Source of the DNA: Kalaharituber pfeilii
Taxonomy: Eukaryota > Ascomycota > Pezizomycetes > Pezizales > Pezizaceae
Direction of reading: 5' to 3'
Assembly (NCBI GenBank): GCA_015179045.1
Contig: WHUZ01000005.1
Span: forward strand, 1,984,001-2,048,000
Length of the DNA: 64,000 nucleotides
Notes under the pieces: model-generated
Databases searched by the model: none
What the model saw: the letters and a program-made list of their open reading frames with translations, nothing else
What the model was told of the DNA's origin: nothing
Program-made: the position numbers and the translations under genes
Part shown: in pieces, positions 37,159 through 48,464 of the stretch
Numbering within the stretch: the first letter of the stretch is position 1
Layout: each line of letters begins with the position of its first letter

Positions 37159-40100
37159 CTTGTGATTCTGTTCTCAGTGAATTCCGAAAGACAGACCGCG
37201 ACGGAGTGTTGTTTTGATCAACAATTGGAAATGGCCAATTGAGATTTATTCAGTGATGCCACGACGAAAAGTGGACCAGCTCAATTTAAATAGGACGGTG
37301 CGATACCTGTTGCTCTGTGATGTTAGAACAATGCCGAAACGAATAGCTTAATTCTTGCGGGACTTAGCAAGGTTGCAGAAAATGCTAGATATGGATGGCC
37401 GCCTCGCCTTAAGTATGTGATTGCAGATCAATGTATATAAGTATGAATCTCGCATCTAGTTTTAGCTATGAAAACAGCTCGAGAAAGAGATTCTATCGCG
37501 TACGTATATATACGATATAAAGGCACAGTGTATGCAAGTCTGGGGCGGAAAGGGGAAACGAAGGTCTACTTAAGTAATTTTTGCTAAAGGAAGATCTTTT
37601 TTTTCATTCATTCATTCATTCATTTTTTTTTTTTTTTTTGCGGGAACGATCGCAATTTGAACACTCTGGGAAGTCCGGAAGCCAACGTTTCCAAGATCGG
37701 AGTTATCAGCTGCATGAGGCAGATACCTATCATACCTATCACACAGCTCCCCCAACGCCTCCTTCCCATTGTTTGAGCCTCACCGAATTAGGCATCTGGG
37801 GTGGAGTACAGCTGGAAGAAGTGTAGGGAAGCTACGTAGTTTTGGCCAGCGTTCGAACAGCAAGACGACGCCAGAATCATAGAGTAGAGCTATTAAACCT
37901 TGCTACAGCGATCTAGTGAATCTTAGCCTCTGCTTGAAGGGTTGTGCTGTTACACGTATTCAGTTGAATCATGAGCCCTATCAGTCTCCCCCCTGCTTCT
38001 ACGGTCGTGGTGTGCATGAGAGCAGGGACTGACTATCCCCGGTCATAAACCCTAGCGCAATGAGACTGTGCAACGTACTTACTGTGCGCATCGGCATCTG
38101 AAGTCTGAAACTTGCTCCACAAGTTTTGGTTGATCACAATGGCTTATGGTAATGATTTTGAGGAGGAAGGCAGGAGGAGGAGGAGGAGGAGGAGAAGGAG
38201 GAGGAGAGAAGGGGGGTGAGAGAAGTGGGTACTACTTGCCATTGGCAGCATTTCACCGTGGTCAGATACATCCATAGTGCATGAAAATTGACTGGGCATG
38301 GGTAAGGTCAGGTCCAGGAATAAGATTCGTTGATTATTTCCTCTTTGAACTTTGTGTTTCTACGAACAACTCAAGGTCCCTAACTGATGCTAATCACGTT
38401 CCACTAAATAAATTCATGATCCATTCTGAATTGATTGCGTTGTTACTTGGCACTTTTCCCTCTCAAAGCCTAATAGTCCGCAGTGAATCCATTCCTAGTT
38501 ACCCGACCGATTCCACAAGGTAGTCCTCAAGCAAATAATCCTATCCATCACCGTAACTATGATCAGTAAAAAGGTCATATGGCGCAAGAAATGGCTGAAC
38601 ATATGCTGGATCGCCGGGATTTAATAACTAAATAATTTACGATCGTGAATAGTTACCACATTTCGGCTTTTGTGCCCTGTATTGTGTCAAATTAGGGAGC
38701 ATGGTAGTAGTCGGATCGGCATTTGTATGGTTGAATGCTTAGTCTGCAAGTATACATTCAATATTGCTTCAGACCCGGAAAGGTATCTTCGTAAATAATG
38801 CCATGAAGTGAATCTAGCGTCGGTTGCCACGCTGGACTTTGCATCACAGACGTCATAATTGTCAGAGAGTTCCTAACATCTGACCCTCGAGTGCAGAATA
38901 TTCCTACCCATAGTTTTCCATAGGCATATGTTTATTTTGCGCTGTTAATCTAAAAGCTTGACAATACGTGGTACTTTGAAGATCAGGCAATTTTCGGTTT
39001 CAGCTGAAGGCAGCCATCATGTACAGCCATATCCTTTCCGTTTTAGACAACAGCAGCCACTAGTGGAATCTACAATTAGCCCAGGATACGCTGCGGACGG
39101 TGCCTATTTATTGAATTAGGGATCGATGTAGGAAGCTTAAGTATAACTTACCAAATACGACTGTACCGGCGTACCATTCAGATGTGTGGCAAAGTTCAAT
39201 TCCGAGGGTGGCAAAACCCTCTGACCACAGCAAGTACAAGTACATCAATTTTATATATATATTTAATTGAGGCCTTGATTATTAGCAACCTGGTTCAGGT
39301 CTGTTCGAATAAGTAAAATAACTACTTGGGATATTTTGCGTGTCGCTGGTGACCCTTCAAGCCAGTTTACGTACCTCACTTATAAGCTTCATGGGTCTAG
39401 AATCATAGGGGTTGTCCTTTCTGCACAACTCACTTCAAGAGCAGCTCTTCACTAAGGTTACAAGTTATGAATTGAGGCGTGAAAAGGCAAAAAACGGACT
39501 TGGAAGGGGGGAAATATTTTTCCAAATGTGACAATTCAACTCCATTTATCCACCCATATGGCCTCCCTTTAGAGCTGCCGGAGAGCATTACAAGATATCA
39601 AGCCCTGTTGTGTACCGTAGATCCATTAATTGGAATCTTGCGCATCATGCCTACACAACCCCACACAATAACTCCTTAAAGGGCGCGGTATAGGTTACTT
39701 CGCTGTCAGCAGTTGATTTGGACCAATTTGGGAGCATATGTAGACAGGGTTGGTATTGATTTTGCGGAGGTACCAATACTTCATCACGCATGCAGTGGAT
39801 CAATCATCGTAAATACCTGGGGATTAAATGTGACTCGTGCTTACAGACTCCAGCCTCTCGTAAGCAGTTATATTTTTTTTTTTATTGGGCAAATAAAAGC
39901 TTCGTAGTCAATGATGGCACTAAGTACTGCCCTATCGGTGCAAGCTTATGTTTCAGTTTTTTTCTTTGGCAGCTGATAGTAGTACATGGATCATGACTCC
40001 ATTCTGCTGCATGACGACTTGTGGAAATTGCAAACTGTTTGTGTGACGTGAGAATACATTGGTACATTTGCCAAGATTTTTGATCATGAAAATTATAACA

Positions 40101-40302
40101 TGGTATGGGCGTCAATTGCTGAATTCGAAATCAAACAAAGTGGTCGTTAGCTTGCTCAAACCGGAGTATTCCGTCACATTGACACACATGGATTTCCAAG
40201 CCGACATTGACACCAGCTCATCTCAGTTTGAAAGGGCGGAGAGCAAAATTAAAATCTCAAATACGCCACTAAGCCCTAAATAACCCTCATATGCAAGATG
40301 TC
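37159..40302. other. Intergenic; promoter side of the ATPase gene and a microsatellite
   Basis: Contains a (CATT)n/T tract at about 37605-37640 and the AGG microsatellite at 38161. On the minus strand a C/T-rich tract followed by ATGCCGATGCGCACA and a GTAAGT donor near 38090 could be a first exon, but no following exon could be found. Confidence 0.35.
38161..38205. repeat. AGG trinucleotide microsatellite
   Basis: Interrupted (AGG)n tract of about 45 bp, purine-only on the plus strand. Confidence 0.9.
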
Positions 40303-40353
40303 CCTGCCATAGGCCTGTAGCTTGTACGCGGGGTTATGTGAACCGAAAAAAAA
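40303..40353 (+). mobile_element. Family 1 hairpin retroposon
   Basis: CCTGCCATAGGCCTGTAGC, GCGGGGTTATGTGA and an A tract. It is flanked by AAGATGTC (40295-40302) and AAGGTGTC (40354-40361), a probable 8-bp target duplication with one change. Confidence 0.65.
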
Positions 40354-43186
40354 AAGGTGTCATCGACTGGGAATTTCTCTCCTCTTCTCCTGCTCTTAGA
40401 TCCAACATTGATAACCTCGAAATTGTCTGGGACGCTACATCTCATGCAGGTGTAGCCTTGTGGCCAATGGTCTAGGGACAATGACAGAACCGATCAAAAG
40501 TGAAAGTTGATTGACTGTTGCAATGGGTGATCGCCAGTGCAGGAAGTCAAGATCCGATCGGATTGCGCTAGGTGATGCTGCGAATGATACATTGCAATTG
40601 CCTAACGCTTATGAATGAACATTGACTTAGCGCATCGGAGTTACATGTACGACTGGGAGTGTTGACAGCCCTCGAAATTAGTAGCATGCGCTGCCCTCTC
40701 AGGAAGGGCGAAGATATGCCAACGCAACTTAAGCTTCGTGTCTCCACGATCAAGGAAATCATGAGTTAAAAGTAGCCCAGATGACCATATGCTAACGGTC
40801 AGTGAATGAATAACGCAACCTGATCACCGTACACGTGTTTGATGGTAGCCACTTCTTAAGAAGACTCCAAACCCACAAGCAGAATGTACGTGTTTCTCTA
40901 AGGATAAGCTTCCACTCAGCATTAGCTGTGACGTTGTCCATAAAACAACGTCTAAAATGTGCATATAGCTATTGGTGTGTGATTATCTGGACATCCAATC
41001 TACAGACAGGGTCAGCAAGGGAGTGTACATCTCCGATGGGGCTTCGCCGGTGTATCCATTAGTACAAAGTTCCCTCTATCCTTAAAATTTGCGCCACGAC
41101 TGATGTGTGTTAGTGACCTTGTAGCGACTGCCGGCCGTACCCAGCTTTCTTCATTCTGAGGTCACTAACGTGACGTGTTCTTTGACGGATGACAACAAGC
41201 AGTCAGGTAGCGGGAACTCGGAGTATTGTATGAAACAGCCAGGCAATTCTTTCTCGACACCTTGTCATATGGTGCAGAGGTTTTGAGAAACGTCTGTGGG
41301 TCAATATTTTGATTCCGATTAACTAAAAGTCCTGAGTCTAACTCAAATAGTGAACTGGGAACTGTTCCACCTTGTGCATATCCGACCTTAAATAAACTAA
41401 ACTTCATTCTTCCATTCAGTTGACGCTTCTTCTACGCACCTTGTTATCTGCATGTGGAAGGCTTGTTAAGAATATTGCAGGTTGCGTGGCGGGAGGCTGG
41501 GTTATAAGGCTGAAGGCTTAACTTATTTTGATACATTTGGGGTAGCACGAACGTCCGTGGTCGATCGTCTTATGCTGATCTAATCGCTACGATGCCGTAA
41601 TGCATAGGGCCTGTTCTCTCTTGATCACTTCAAGTACCTAAACTAGCTGCTCCAGCTGCTCCTTGTAGATCTTTGACGCATGCATTGAGGTCATGTTATA
41701 TATTTGTATCTGATATCTGTTGTGAGGGCTCATATACCGCTGCCAACCTGGTAGAATGGTTTGTCGGAGTCCTGGCTGGAGATTGACACAACAAGCATTA
41801 TCAATATCCTCGTATGCAGATGAAAGATACAGAGTTGTGGACCCTTGTTCACGGCGATATCTGTTGATAGTCCCATAAAACTTAGAGAAGAAGTAATATG
41901 TTGAAACTCTTGACTTGGATTGGATTAGGCCATTGCAAGACGGGCAATTGCAGTGAAGTGTGCGCCAACAACTCACGGAAGGGGTTAGAATATGTGATAA
42001 ACCCTCATTAAAATTTCTTTCGCCGGGAGGGCAGTAGACCAGAGCTTCATTCGCTGAGAGTTATAATGGCCAATCTGCGTGATTCTTTCTTTGCCCTGCA
42101 AGGCTGGAACTTCGGATTCCTGCCGTCAGCTGTGACCGGAAACCGATACCCAATACATGTGCGTGTTGTAGATCTAAAAAGTTTTGGTGGAGTTCACTGT
42201 ATAATGATATTGAAATTTATCGTCTTATGGATAAGTGAGAACGTGCGTAGCCGTCGCGTTAGTACTTAGCTGTGAATCGCAGTCATGCAAGAACCTTTAA
42301 ATGGCCTTTGGAGCACCGCTCAGCTCTGAATCATTACATATTATCTTAGTGGTGGCGAATTTTCCCTCTCCGAAGCGCAATTAACGGGGCACCCTGTTCA
42401 ACTGCCATTTCTGTGAAATATGAGAATCAATCGCAAATCTAGATTTCTGTAGCGACTTCGATTCGAATAGCATCCCAGATCGATTTTAATCCCCTGTTCT
42501 TGGCGACTTTGTGGCAGGTCTTCAGCTACGTAAGCGGCTTCAGGTTACCACTACTGCCTGAGCTCAACAGTATGAAACTGCCTAAAATGTCTCTAGCAAT
42601 AAGCGTATTGCCAAACCTTTGCCCTCATAGCTTTAAGCTTTCGTGTTGTAGAAACAGTGGCGAAGTGGCACACCGGGTAAACGCATGCACGCTTATATCG
42701 GATGACCAGGACCTAAAGTACAGACTTGAAACAATGGCACGCTAGCGCTGCACATGTGATCTGATATTGAAGCCGATGCATTGCATTGTGGGTTCTTTTC
42801 TGAACACTAAAAATTTGAGTTTATCATATTTAGGAAAAGTAAAAGCAAGATGAAAATATAACCCGTACTCAGTGCTAATTGTTGAAGTATCCAATCTAAT
42901 TCACTGTGTACGTGCTCAAGGTTTACCCACTAGATTTGCATCGCATGAATTTGTTATCGTGCGAGCTGATCCTTCAGCCAATATGGTGCAACGCCTGCGT
43001 CAGCATTTTATTTGGGATCCCAGCGCATTTTTGAACGCCGACCCCGCTTTGATGAGGCTCAAAAGAAACTGCAGCTGAATGCATCATGCATGCATGGGAC
43101 GTGATGGAAACATCCATGCCTCCGAGACAGAAAAAGTGCTCCCTTATCATTGCTCGAAAAAGTAAGAAAACTATCGCCAGTGAACA
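40354..43186. other. Intergenic, nothing assignable
   Basis: The longest open frame is 112 codons on the minus strand (41638-41976). It contains CNCPSC but starts at GTG within a GTGAGT donor-like sequence and matches no known family. No repeats were recognised. Confidence 0.4.
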
Positions 43187-45017
43187 GGCAACGATCTGCA
43201 CCCTGTAACGATCCACTCTCTTGGCACTCTTCGCCATGTATTCCTTGCTCTACTACTTATTATGGATATATTGCAACTACGGAAATTGTATAACATTATA
43301 CTAATTTGACATCAATGAATCAGAATTTGCCATCATATCAAGGGAAAAAATCAAAATCCTAATATTTACCACTAAATTTATCATCATTTACCTAAATTGA
43401 GCCCTTCCTATATATACATAGCTCAAAATCAGGAAAATAATATAGAAAACTAGTGATACTCATCTATTTAATGCTGGTCTTCTTATTTAAAGTCAACAAT
43501 TGTATATAGAGATCATGTGGGATACAGTGCACCTTCAAATATACATAAGTAATTCATATTCTCAAGCTAATCTCCATACCTTGATCTGATCTTCAGTATT
43601 CCTAGGCTCCTCAGGTGATTCAGGAATACTGGGACTTGAAGTAGTAGTAGTTGAAGCATCAGGAGTGATAGCAGTAACTTCTTCTGAGGCGTCAGATATG
43701 AGGGAAGAGACCTGTAGCTCAAATCCGCTGCAGGAGCCTCCTTCTCCCCCTCACCTCTTGTAGTATTCAGACCCTCCCATCTCATGAAGTAAAGGTCTTC
43801 CCCAGCCCCAGCCTCACATGTGAGTTTCCCCATGGTCTTTTTTTGTAGCTCGCTCAGCTGCAGCCATGTCTCTCTGTTTTCGCTCCCTTTTTGCCTTTCT
43901 TTCCTTCATCATGGTGTCGCCTCAACTATGGTGGGCGGCCGATGGAGCAAATATGCAATAGCAAATATATGGGTCTCAGGCGCATACTGCTATGTGAGCT
44001 ATGCAGAGGACTAGTAAACATCGCTAGTCAAGTGTTTTTAGCCAACCTGGACATGGTTCTCTGTGCCTACGGCATTACACTCACTCCCATGCTACATGGA
44101 GCTGAAGTCAAAGCAATACTGGAGGTGGAGGAAAAGAAACAGTGGAAGATGCTAAAAAAGGAACAGAGAGCTCCAGAGAAGGTCAGAAAAGAGGAAGAGA
44201 AACTCCGGAAGGTGCAAAAATAGTTTAGGATAAGAAAGAAGTAACTGATATGCAAAGCAGTTAGCAGCGAAGGAGCCAGAAAGGAAGGCAAAAGAGGAAT
44301 GAAAACAGAGAGACATGGCTGCAGCTGAGCGAGCTACAAAAAGAGACCATGGGGGACTCACACGCGAGGCTAGGGCTGGGGAAGACCTTTAGTTCATGAG
44401 ATGGGAGGGTCTGAATACTACAAGAGGTGAGGGGGAGAAGGAGGCTCCTGCAGCGGATTTGAGCTACAGGTCTCTTCCCTCATATCTGACGCCTCAGAAG
44501 AAGTTACTGCTATCACCCCTGATGCTTCAACTACTACTACTTCAAGTCCCAGTATTCCTGAATCACCTGAGGAGCCTAGGAATACTGAAGATCAGATCAA
44601 GGTATGGAGATTAGCTTGAGAATATGAACTACCTATATATACTTGAAGCTGCACTGTATCCCACATGATCTCTATATATCCCACATGATCTCTATATACA
44701 ATTGTTGACTTTAAATAAGACGACCAGCACTAGATAGATGAGTATTACTAGTTTTCTATAATATTTTCCTGATTTTGAGAATATTGAGCTATATTATATA
44801 CAGAAAGAGCTCAATCTAGGTGAATGATAATGAATTTAGTGGTAAAATATTGGGATTTTGATTTTTTTTTTCCCTTAATATGATGGCAAATTCTGATTCA
44901 TTGAAGTCAAATTAGTATAATGTTATACAATTTCCATAGTTGCAATATATCCATACTATGTAATAGAGCAAGGAGGAGTGCCAAGAGAGTGGATCGTACA
45001 GGGCGCAGATCGTTACC
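43187..45017. mobile_element. Large inverted-repeat element with arms of about 650 bp
   Basis: Left arm 43187 to about 43845 and right arm about 44360-45017 are reverse complements over their whole length: GATCTGCACCCTGT / ACAGGGCGCAGATC at the tips, then CCACTCTCTTGGCACTC. Both arms encode the same peptide (EKEAPAADLSYRSLPSY) pointing inwards. The middle carries a Lys/Glu-rich coiled-coil-like frame (43891-44223) resembling the C-terminus of pogo/Fot1 transposases, and a copy of the 85-bp module. A 3-bp ACA may be the target duplication. Confidence 0.65.
43990..44075. repeat. Copy 3 of the dispersed module of about 85 bp
   Basis: GAGCTATGCAGAGGACTAGT, CATCGCTAGTCAAGTG and TTCTCTGTGCCTACG, the best preserved copy, in the centre of the inverted-repeat element. 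Confidence 0.45.
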
Positions 45018-45051
45018 ACATCGGGCACGCTATGTCCGAGTGGAATACATA

Positions 45052-45515
45052 CAGTCTACCCTTCCTATACCTGATAGCGACATCCGTTTCCCATACAAAT
45101 CGCCCTTGCTATGATAGCCCTTTAAGCGGTAATACTGCCGGGCACTATAAAGGGATCGCCCTGGCTTGCTTAGCATAGAGCCCCAATGAGTGACGACAGC
45201 TACAGGGTTAGGGGTAGCCTCATCCACAGGTTAGGGGTACTGTTTGTTTTGCTTTTTTGGTTGATCTGAGTTCTCGACTATGAAGATAAAACTGGCAGGT
45301 TTTACTGCGAGCGACTGCGAGCTGAGCGACGCTGAGCTACACTGCGCTGAGTGCCTCGGATACTGAGCCAGGAGATTATCAGAGTGGCCCCGTGTCGTAA
45401 CTACCCCAGTTCAGCCATCCGGCACACAATTTCTGCCGCTTAAGGGGGTACCGGAACCTTGCTATACAGGACGAAAAGTGCCAGATTTTGGATCCGGTAT
45501 AGCAAGGGTAGACTG
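45052..45515. mobile_element. CAGTCTACCCTTGCTATACC TIR element
   Basis: Left end CAGTCTACCCTTCCTATACC and right end GGTATAGCAAGGGTAGACTG form a 20-bp TIR with one mismatch, TA-flanked (45050-45051 and 45516-45517). Sub-terminal CGGAACCTTGCTATACAGGA repeats the TIR. It is the same family as 56226-56962. No coding capacity. Confidence 0.75.
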
Positions 45516-45517
45516 TA

Positions 45518-45620
45518 CTCGGGTCTGGGATAAAGCAGGTTGCACAGCCGTGTGACAGTCAGTGAAGATGGAGACAGCATACGTGTAACCTGCAATACTG
45601 TACTTTATCTCAGACCCGAG
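45518..45620. mobile_element. 103-bp hairpin MITE adjoining another element
   Basis: CTCGGGTCTGGGATAAAG (from 45518) is mirrored by CTTTATCTCAGACCCGAG (to 45620), with TA on both sides. Its left TA (45516-45517) is also the right TA of the preceding element. Confidence 0.75.
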
Positions 45621-45793
45621 TACTTACGTACGGTAGTGTGCAGGAAGGTTAGCATGAGCTAGGAGCACTGGACTACGAGACTAAGCAGGAGCCGCATTCG
45701 TGAATGCCACACCGGTTCGGTGTGCATAAGTGGCCAAGAGAAGTAATCTTGTAATCTATGGTTGGCATAGTGTCATAAACCGCTAACTCAGTA

Positions 45794-45873
45794 CTTGCTA
45801 GTAAAATATGTATTCGGACATAGCGCATAATGTGCATTAGTACCCCTATCCGAATACATATTTTACTGGCTAG
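45794..45873. mobile_element. 80-bp hairpin MITE related to element B
   Basis: GTAAAATATGTATTCGGA and TCCGAATACATATTTTAC are exact inverted repeats around ATAGCGCATAATGTGCATTA. TA flanks both ends. TIR tip and core (GCGCATAAT.TGCATT..CCCC) resemble element B at 48465-49682, so this is a minimal derivative of that family. Confidence 0.7.
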
Positions 45874-46489
45874 TAGTTTCGAATCTAGCGCGCCTGAGGC
45901 ACAGTGCGGGCGACCCGACGTGCGGCTCTTAGGCTGCAGTTGGGATCTGTGTATGACAGCTTGTGGAACATGGACAAGAAAACGTACATATACAGATTTT
46001 CTATTGCAGCGGAAAAAGTTCCGGATGCTGCTGCCGACGTACTTTTGTTTTTTCATTTAACCTCTCCAACCTATGTCTGTTCTTCGTTGATATATAGAAG
46101 TTTCCGCCTAAAGCGGAGAAAATCGTGCAGCCACAAATTTTCACCCCCTGATTACTCTTGAGAATTAGAGAGATTTCGATGCTGACATGAGTATCGTCCT
46201 GCCAGCTATGGTTCTTGAGGCCGAGAAACTAATATATTCCCAGTAACATGTCCTGAACAGGGGTTGAAGTGAACTAAAGTGTCAGAGGTAAGCTTGTGAA
46301 TTGAAATGCTTGTGATAAGTTCGTTGATCGGACTAGTGACTTGAAATCCCCCAAGGATCGGAAGTGTATGTTCTGGTACGAAGCCGAAAATAATAGTCTG
46401 GGCACGAGAACAGGAAGTGTAGCTAATGCCACGCTCAATAGAGGGTTACTGCGTGCATGCCGGACTGATGCATGAAGATTAGCTATGTG
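45874..46489. other. Intergenic, nothing assignable
   Basis: No supported feature. The 127-codon minus-strand frame here overlaps the hairpin MITE. Confidence 0.4.
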
Positions 46490-46521
<32 letters not shown>

Positions 46522-46559
46522 CGCATAACCCCGCTTGCAGCTGTTCGCCATGGCAGAGC
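46490..46559 (-). mobile_element. Family 1 hairpin retroposon
   Basis: Plus strand: T tract of 26, AATATCGCATAACCCCGCTT, GCAGCTGTTCGCCATGGCAG. The exact 11-bp repeat TTAGCTATGTG (46479-46489 and 46560-46570) flanks it. One of the best preserved copies. Confidence 0.9.
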
Positions 46560-46817
46560 TTAGCTATGTGGTGATTGCGGAGTCATGGAGATTTCATGAA
46601 GTGTCGACAATCAATATTCCATTTTAATGACAAGGGGACTGTGAAGGGGGAATGCAGTTCCAGTTGACGGGCTGAACAGCGTCTACAGTGATCAGTATAT
46701 ATTTTTACGTGGCAGAGGGTGATTATTGACAACTCATCAGAACACACTCTTGGGACACAGGAAGGCTGTAGCAAAACTACTACTTCCAGCATCGTTGAAC
46801 TAATCAACCCATTGTGT

Positions 46818-46860
46818 CCAGCGATTAATGACATAAAAAAAAAAAAAAAAAAAAAAAAAA
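46818..46860 (+). mobile_element. Minimal family 2 retroposon
   Basis: Only GCGATTAATGACAT, resembling the last 14-17 nt of the family 2 tail, followed by a pure A tract of 27. It is flanked by CCATTGTGT (46809-46817 and 46861-46869). Assignment to family 2 rests on few bases. Confidence 0.55.
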
Positions 46861-46869
46861 CCATTGTGT

Positions 46870-47462
46870 GGATTAAGGCCTGCTGTATACACGTACTGTA
46901 GGATGCATACTCAAATCCAGGCGGCCTGAATGTGAAGGGTGAAGCTTGAAAAGATGGGCTCGGTGTTTTGTCGAAACATGTGAACATGCAAGACTACGTT
47001 ATCGTGTGCGTGTGCTAGATTAGAGAGGCACCACTTTATGCAGGCGAATACCGGGGGATGCACATGGCTGATTAGATGTTAAATGAGTTGTACAAGCGTT
47101 ACTAGTACTTTAGAAATCAAGGGTTAGGGTTAATTTCTGGCAACCTGCTGTTTTCTCAATGTCAAGCCTCTATGGCGTCCCTTCAGGGTCTCACAAGAGT
47201 CTGACTTATGCCTATTTCCAATACTGTTAACAATCAGGCGGTTTAAATGTTGCTGACCAGTAGGGTATGGTTTTCACAACGTGAATTGCTGAACATTGTC
47301 TCAGTCCACACAGTGGCATGCTGCAGCTGCAGCTGCTAATCGAGATGCTAATTCAGGGTAAGCTGAGAGAATGCAGCAACCCTCCGTTGACGTACTGGAC
47401 AGAAAAATTACCTAAATCCACGGCTCCACGGCTCCACGACCCTCACCCAACCCATTCACTCG
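46870..47462. other. Intergenic, nothing assignable
   Basis: No supported feature. Confidence 0.4.
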
Positions 47463-47523
47463 GCCCTGCCATGGCAAACAGCTGCACGAGGGGTCACGTG
47501 AGGGAAAAAAAAAAAAAAAAAAA
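47463..47523 (+). mobile_element. Family 1 hairpin retroposon
   Basis: GCCCTGCCATGGCAAACAGC, GAGGGGTCACGTGA and an A tract, flanked by the exact 14-bp repeat AACCCATTCACTCG (47449-47462 and 47524-47537). Confidence 0.9.
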
Positions 47524-47762
47524 AACCCATTCACTCGTCTCTTCCTGCCCTCTCGTGAAGGCTCTGTCACCGCCTTTACGAACCCCTTGTTTCTCTCCCC
47601 CGCCCCCTGTTCGCAGGCCGGTCAGCTGGTACCCTTCCATCCAGTGAGACGCTGCCTCTTCCACTTCTTCGTACAATCTGCAATCATCCTCCTCTGCCTT
47701 CGCCATCTTCCGGCTTCCCCATAGTCCCTTCCCGGTGAGCAGGTATGTAGCCCCTCAGTCCG

Positions 47763-47815
47763 TCCTGCCATGGCAGACAGCTGTAAGCGTGGTTATGCTA
47801 TATTGGAACAAAAAG
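47763..47815 (+). mobile_element. Family 1 hairpin retroposon, diverged
   Basis: CCTGCCATGGCAGACAGC, GTAAGCGTGGTTATGCTATA and an A-rich degraded tail. The target duplication is unclear (CCCCTCAGT versus GCCTGTCAGT). Confidence 0.55.
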
Positions 47816-48221
47816 AATGAAAGGCCTGTCAGTATCTTTCCACTTCACCATCCCATAACACTGGTTTTTACGTCCCTATGTCCGCTTTCTCTTCTTCCGC
47901 TTTCCCTGTTGTTTGATTCCCTCTTTAGTCTCGAAACTTCTCTTCTCGAAACTGCCCCTGATGTGGCGGGCAGATTCCAATCTGGGATGCTCGGTCCGGC
48001 ACCCTCTCTCCCAAGGCGACTACAATCGACCGCCTCGCTGTGGCTATTCATGGTCTTGGCCGGAGGACGGCACCTGTTTCAAATTACTTAGAAGAGAATT
48101 GCGCACAGACTTCCACGCCATATTTCAATCTATTCTAGACTGGCCATGGCTTGCACGTTTTAACTATAGCTAAGTCTGGTGTCTACGCCAGGCGGTGATG
48201 CCCTGACATAAGCGTAACCTT
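47816..48221. other. Intergenic, C/T-rich
   Basis: Pyrimidine-rich, with an open plus frame to 48173 (86 codons) that lacks recognisable motifs. It ends at the 9-bp repeat CGTAACCTT (48213-48221) that flanks the next element. Confidence 0.35.
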
Positions 48222-48315
48222 CGGGACCTCTCGGGGCAGACCAGACTGGCCTGCCCGGATGCAGGGGTATCGACAGGGGACTGTAGACTAGCCTGCCCAG
48301 TTGCAGAGGTATCTA

Positions 48316-48462
48316 CAGGGGACGGCACAGGTCTTCAGATCGCATGCCAGGCTTATGCATATGCGTGAGAGGCGAGGTATGTAGACATTCCTATTGGTTT
48401 TATAGACAACATACATACACCTTGAGTCTAGTATGCGATCTGGAGACCTGTACCGTCCCCTG
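48316..48462. mobile_element. 147-bp CAGGGGACGG MITE inserted at a TA
   Basis: CAGGGGACGGCACAGGTCTT (from 48316) is mirrored by GACCTGTACCGTCCCCTG (to 48462). TA is duplicated at 48314-48315 and 48463-48464. The opposite arm of the host element (around 49683) has GTATC-TA-CTAGCC with no insert, which is the empty site. Confidence 0.85.
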
Positions 48463-48464
48463 TA

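Noticed and set aside
41638..41976. 112-codon minus-strand frame with CNCPSC
   Set aside because: Begins inside a GTGAGT donor-like sequence, no ATG, and the cysteine pattern alone is not diagnostic.
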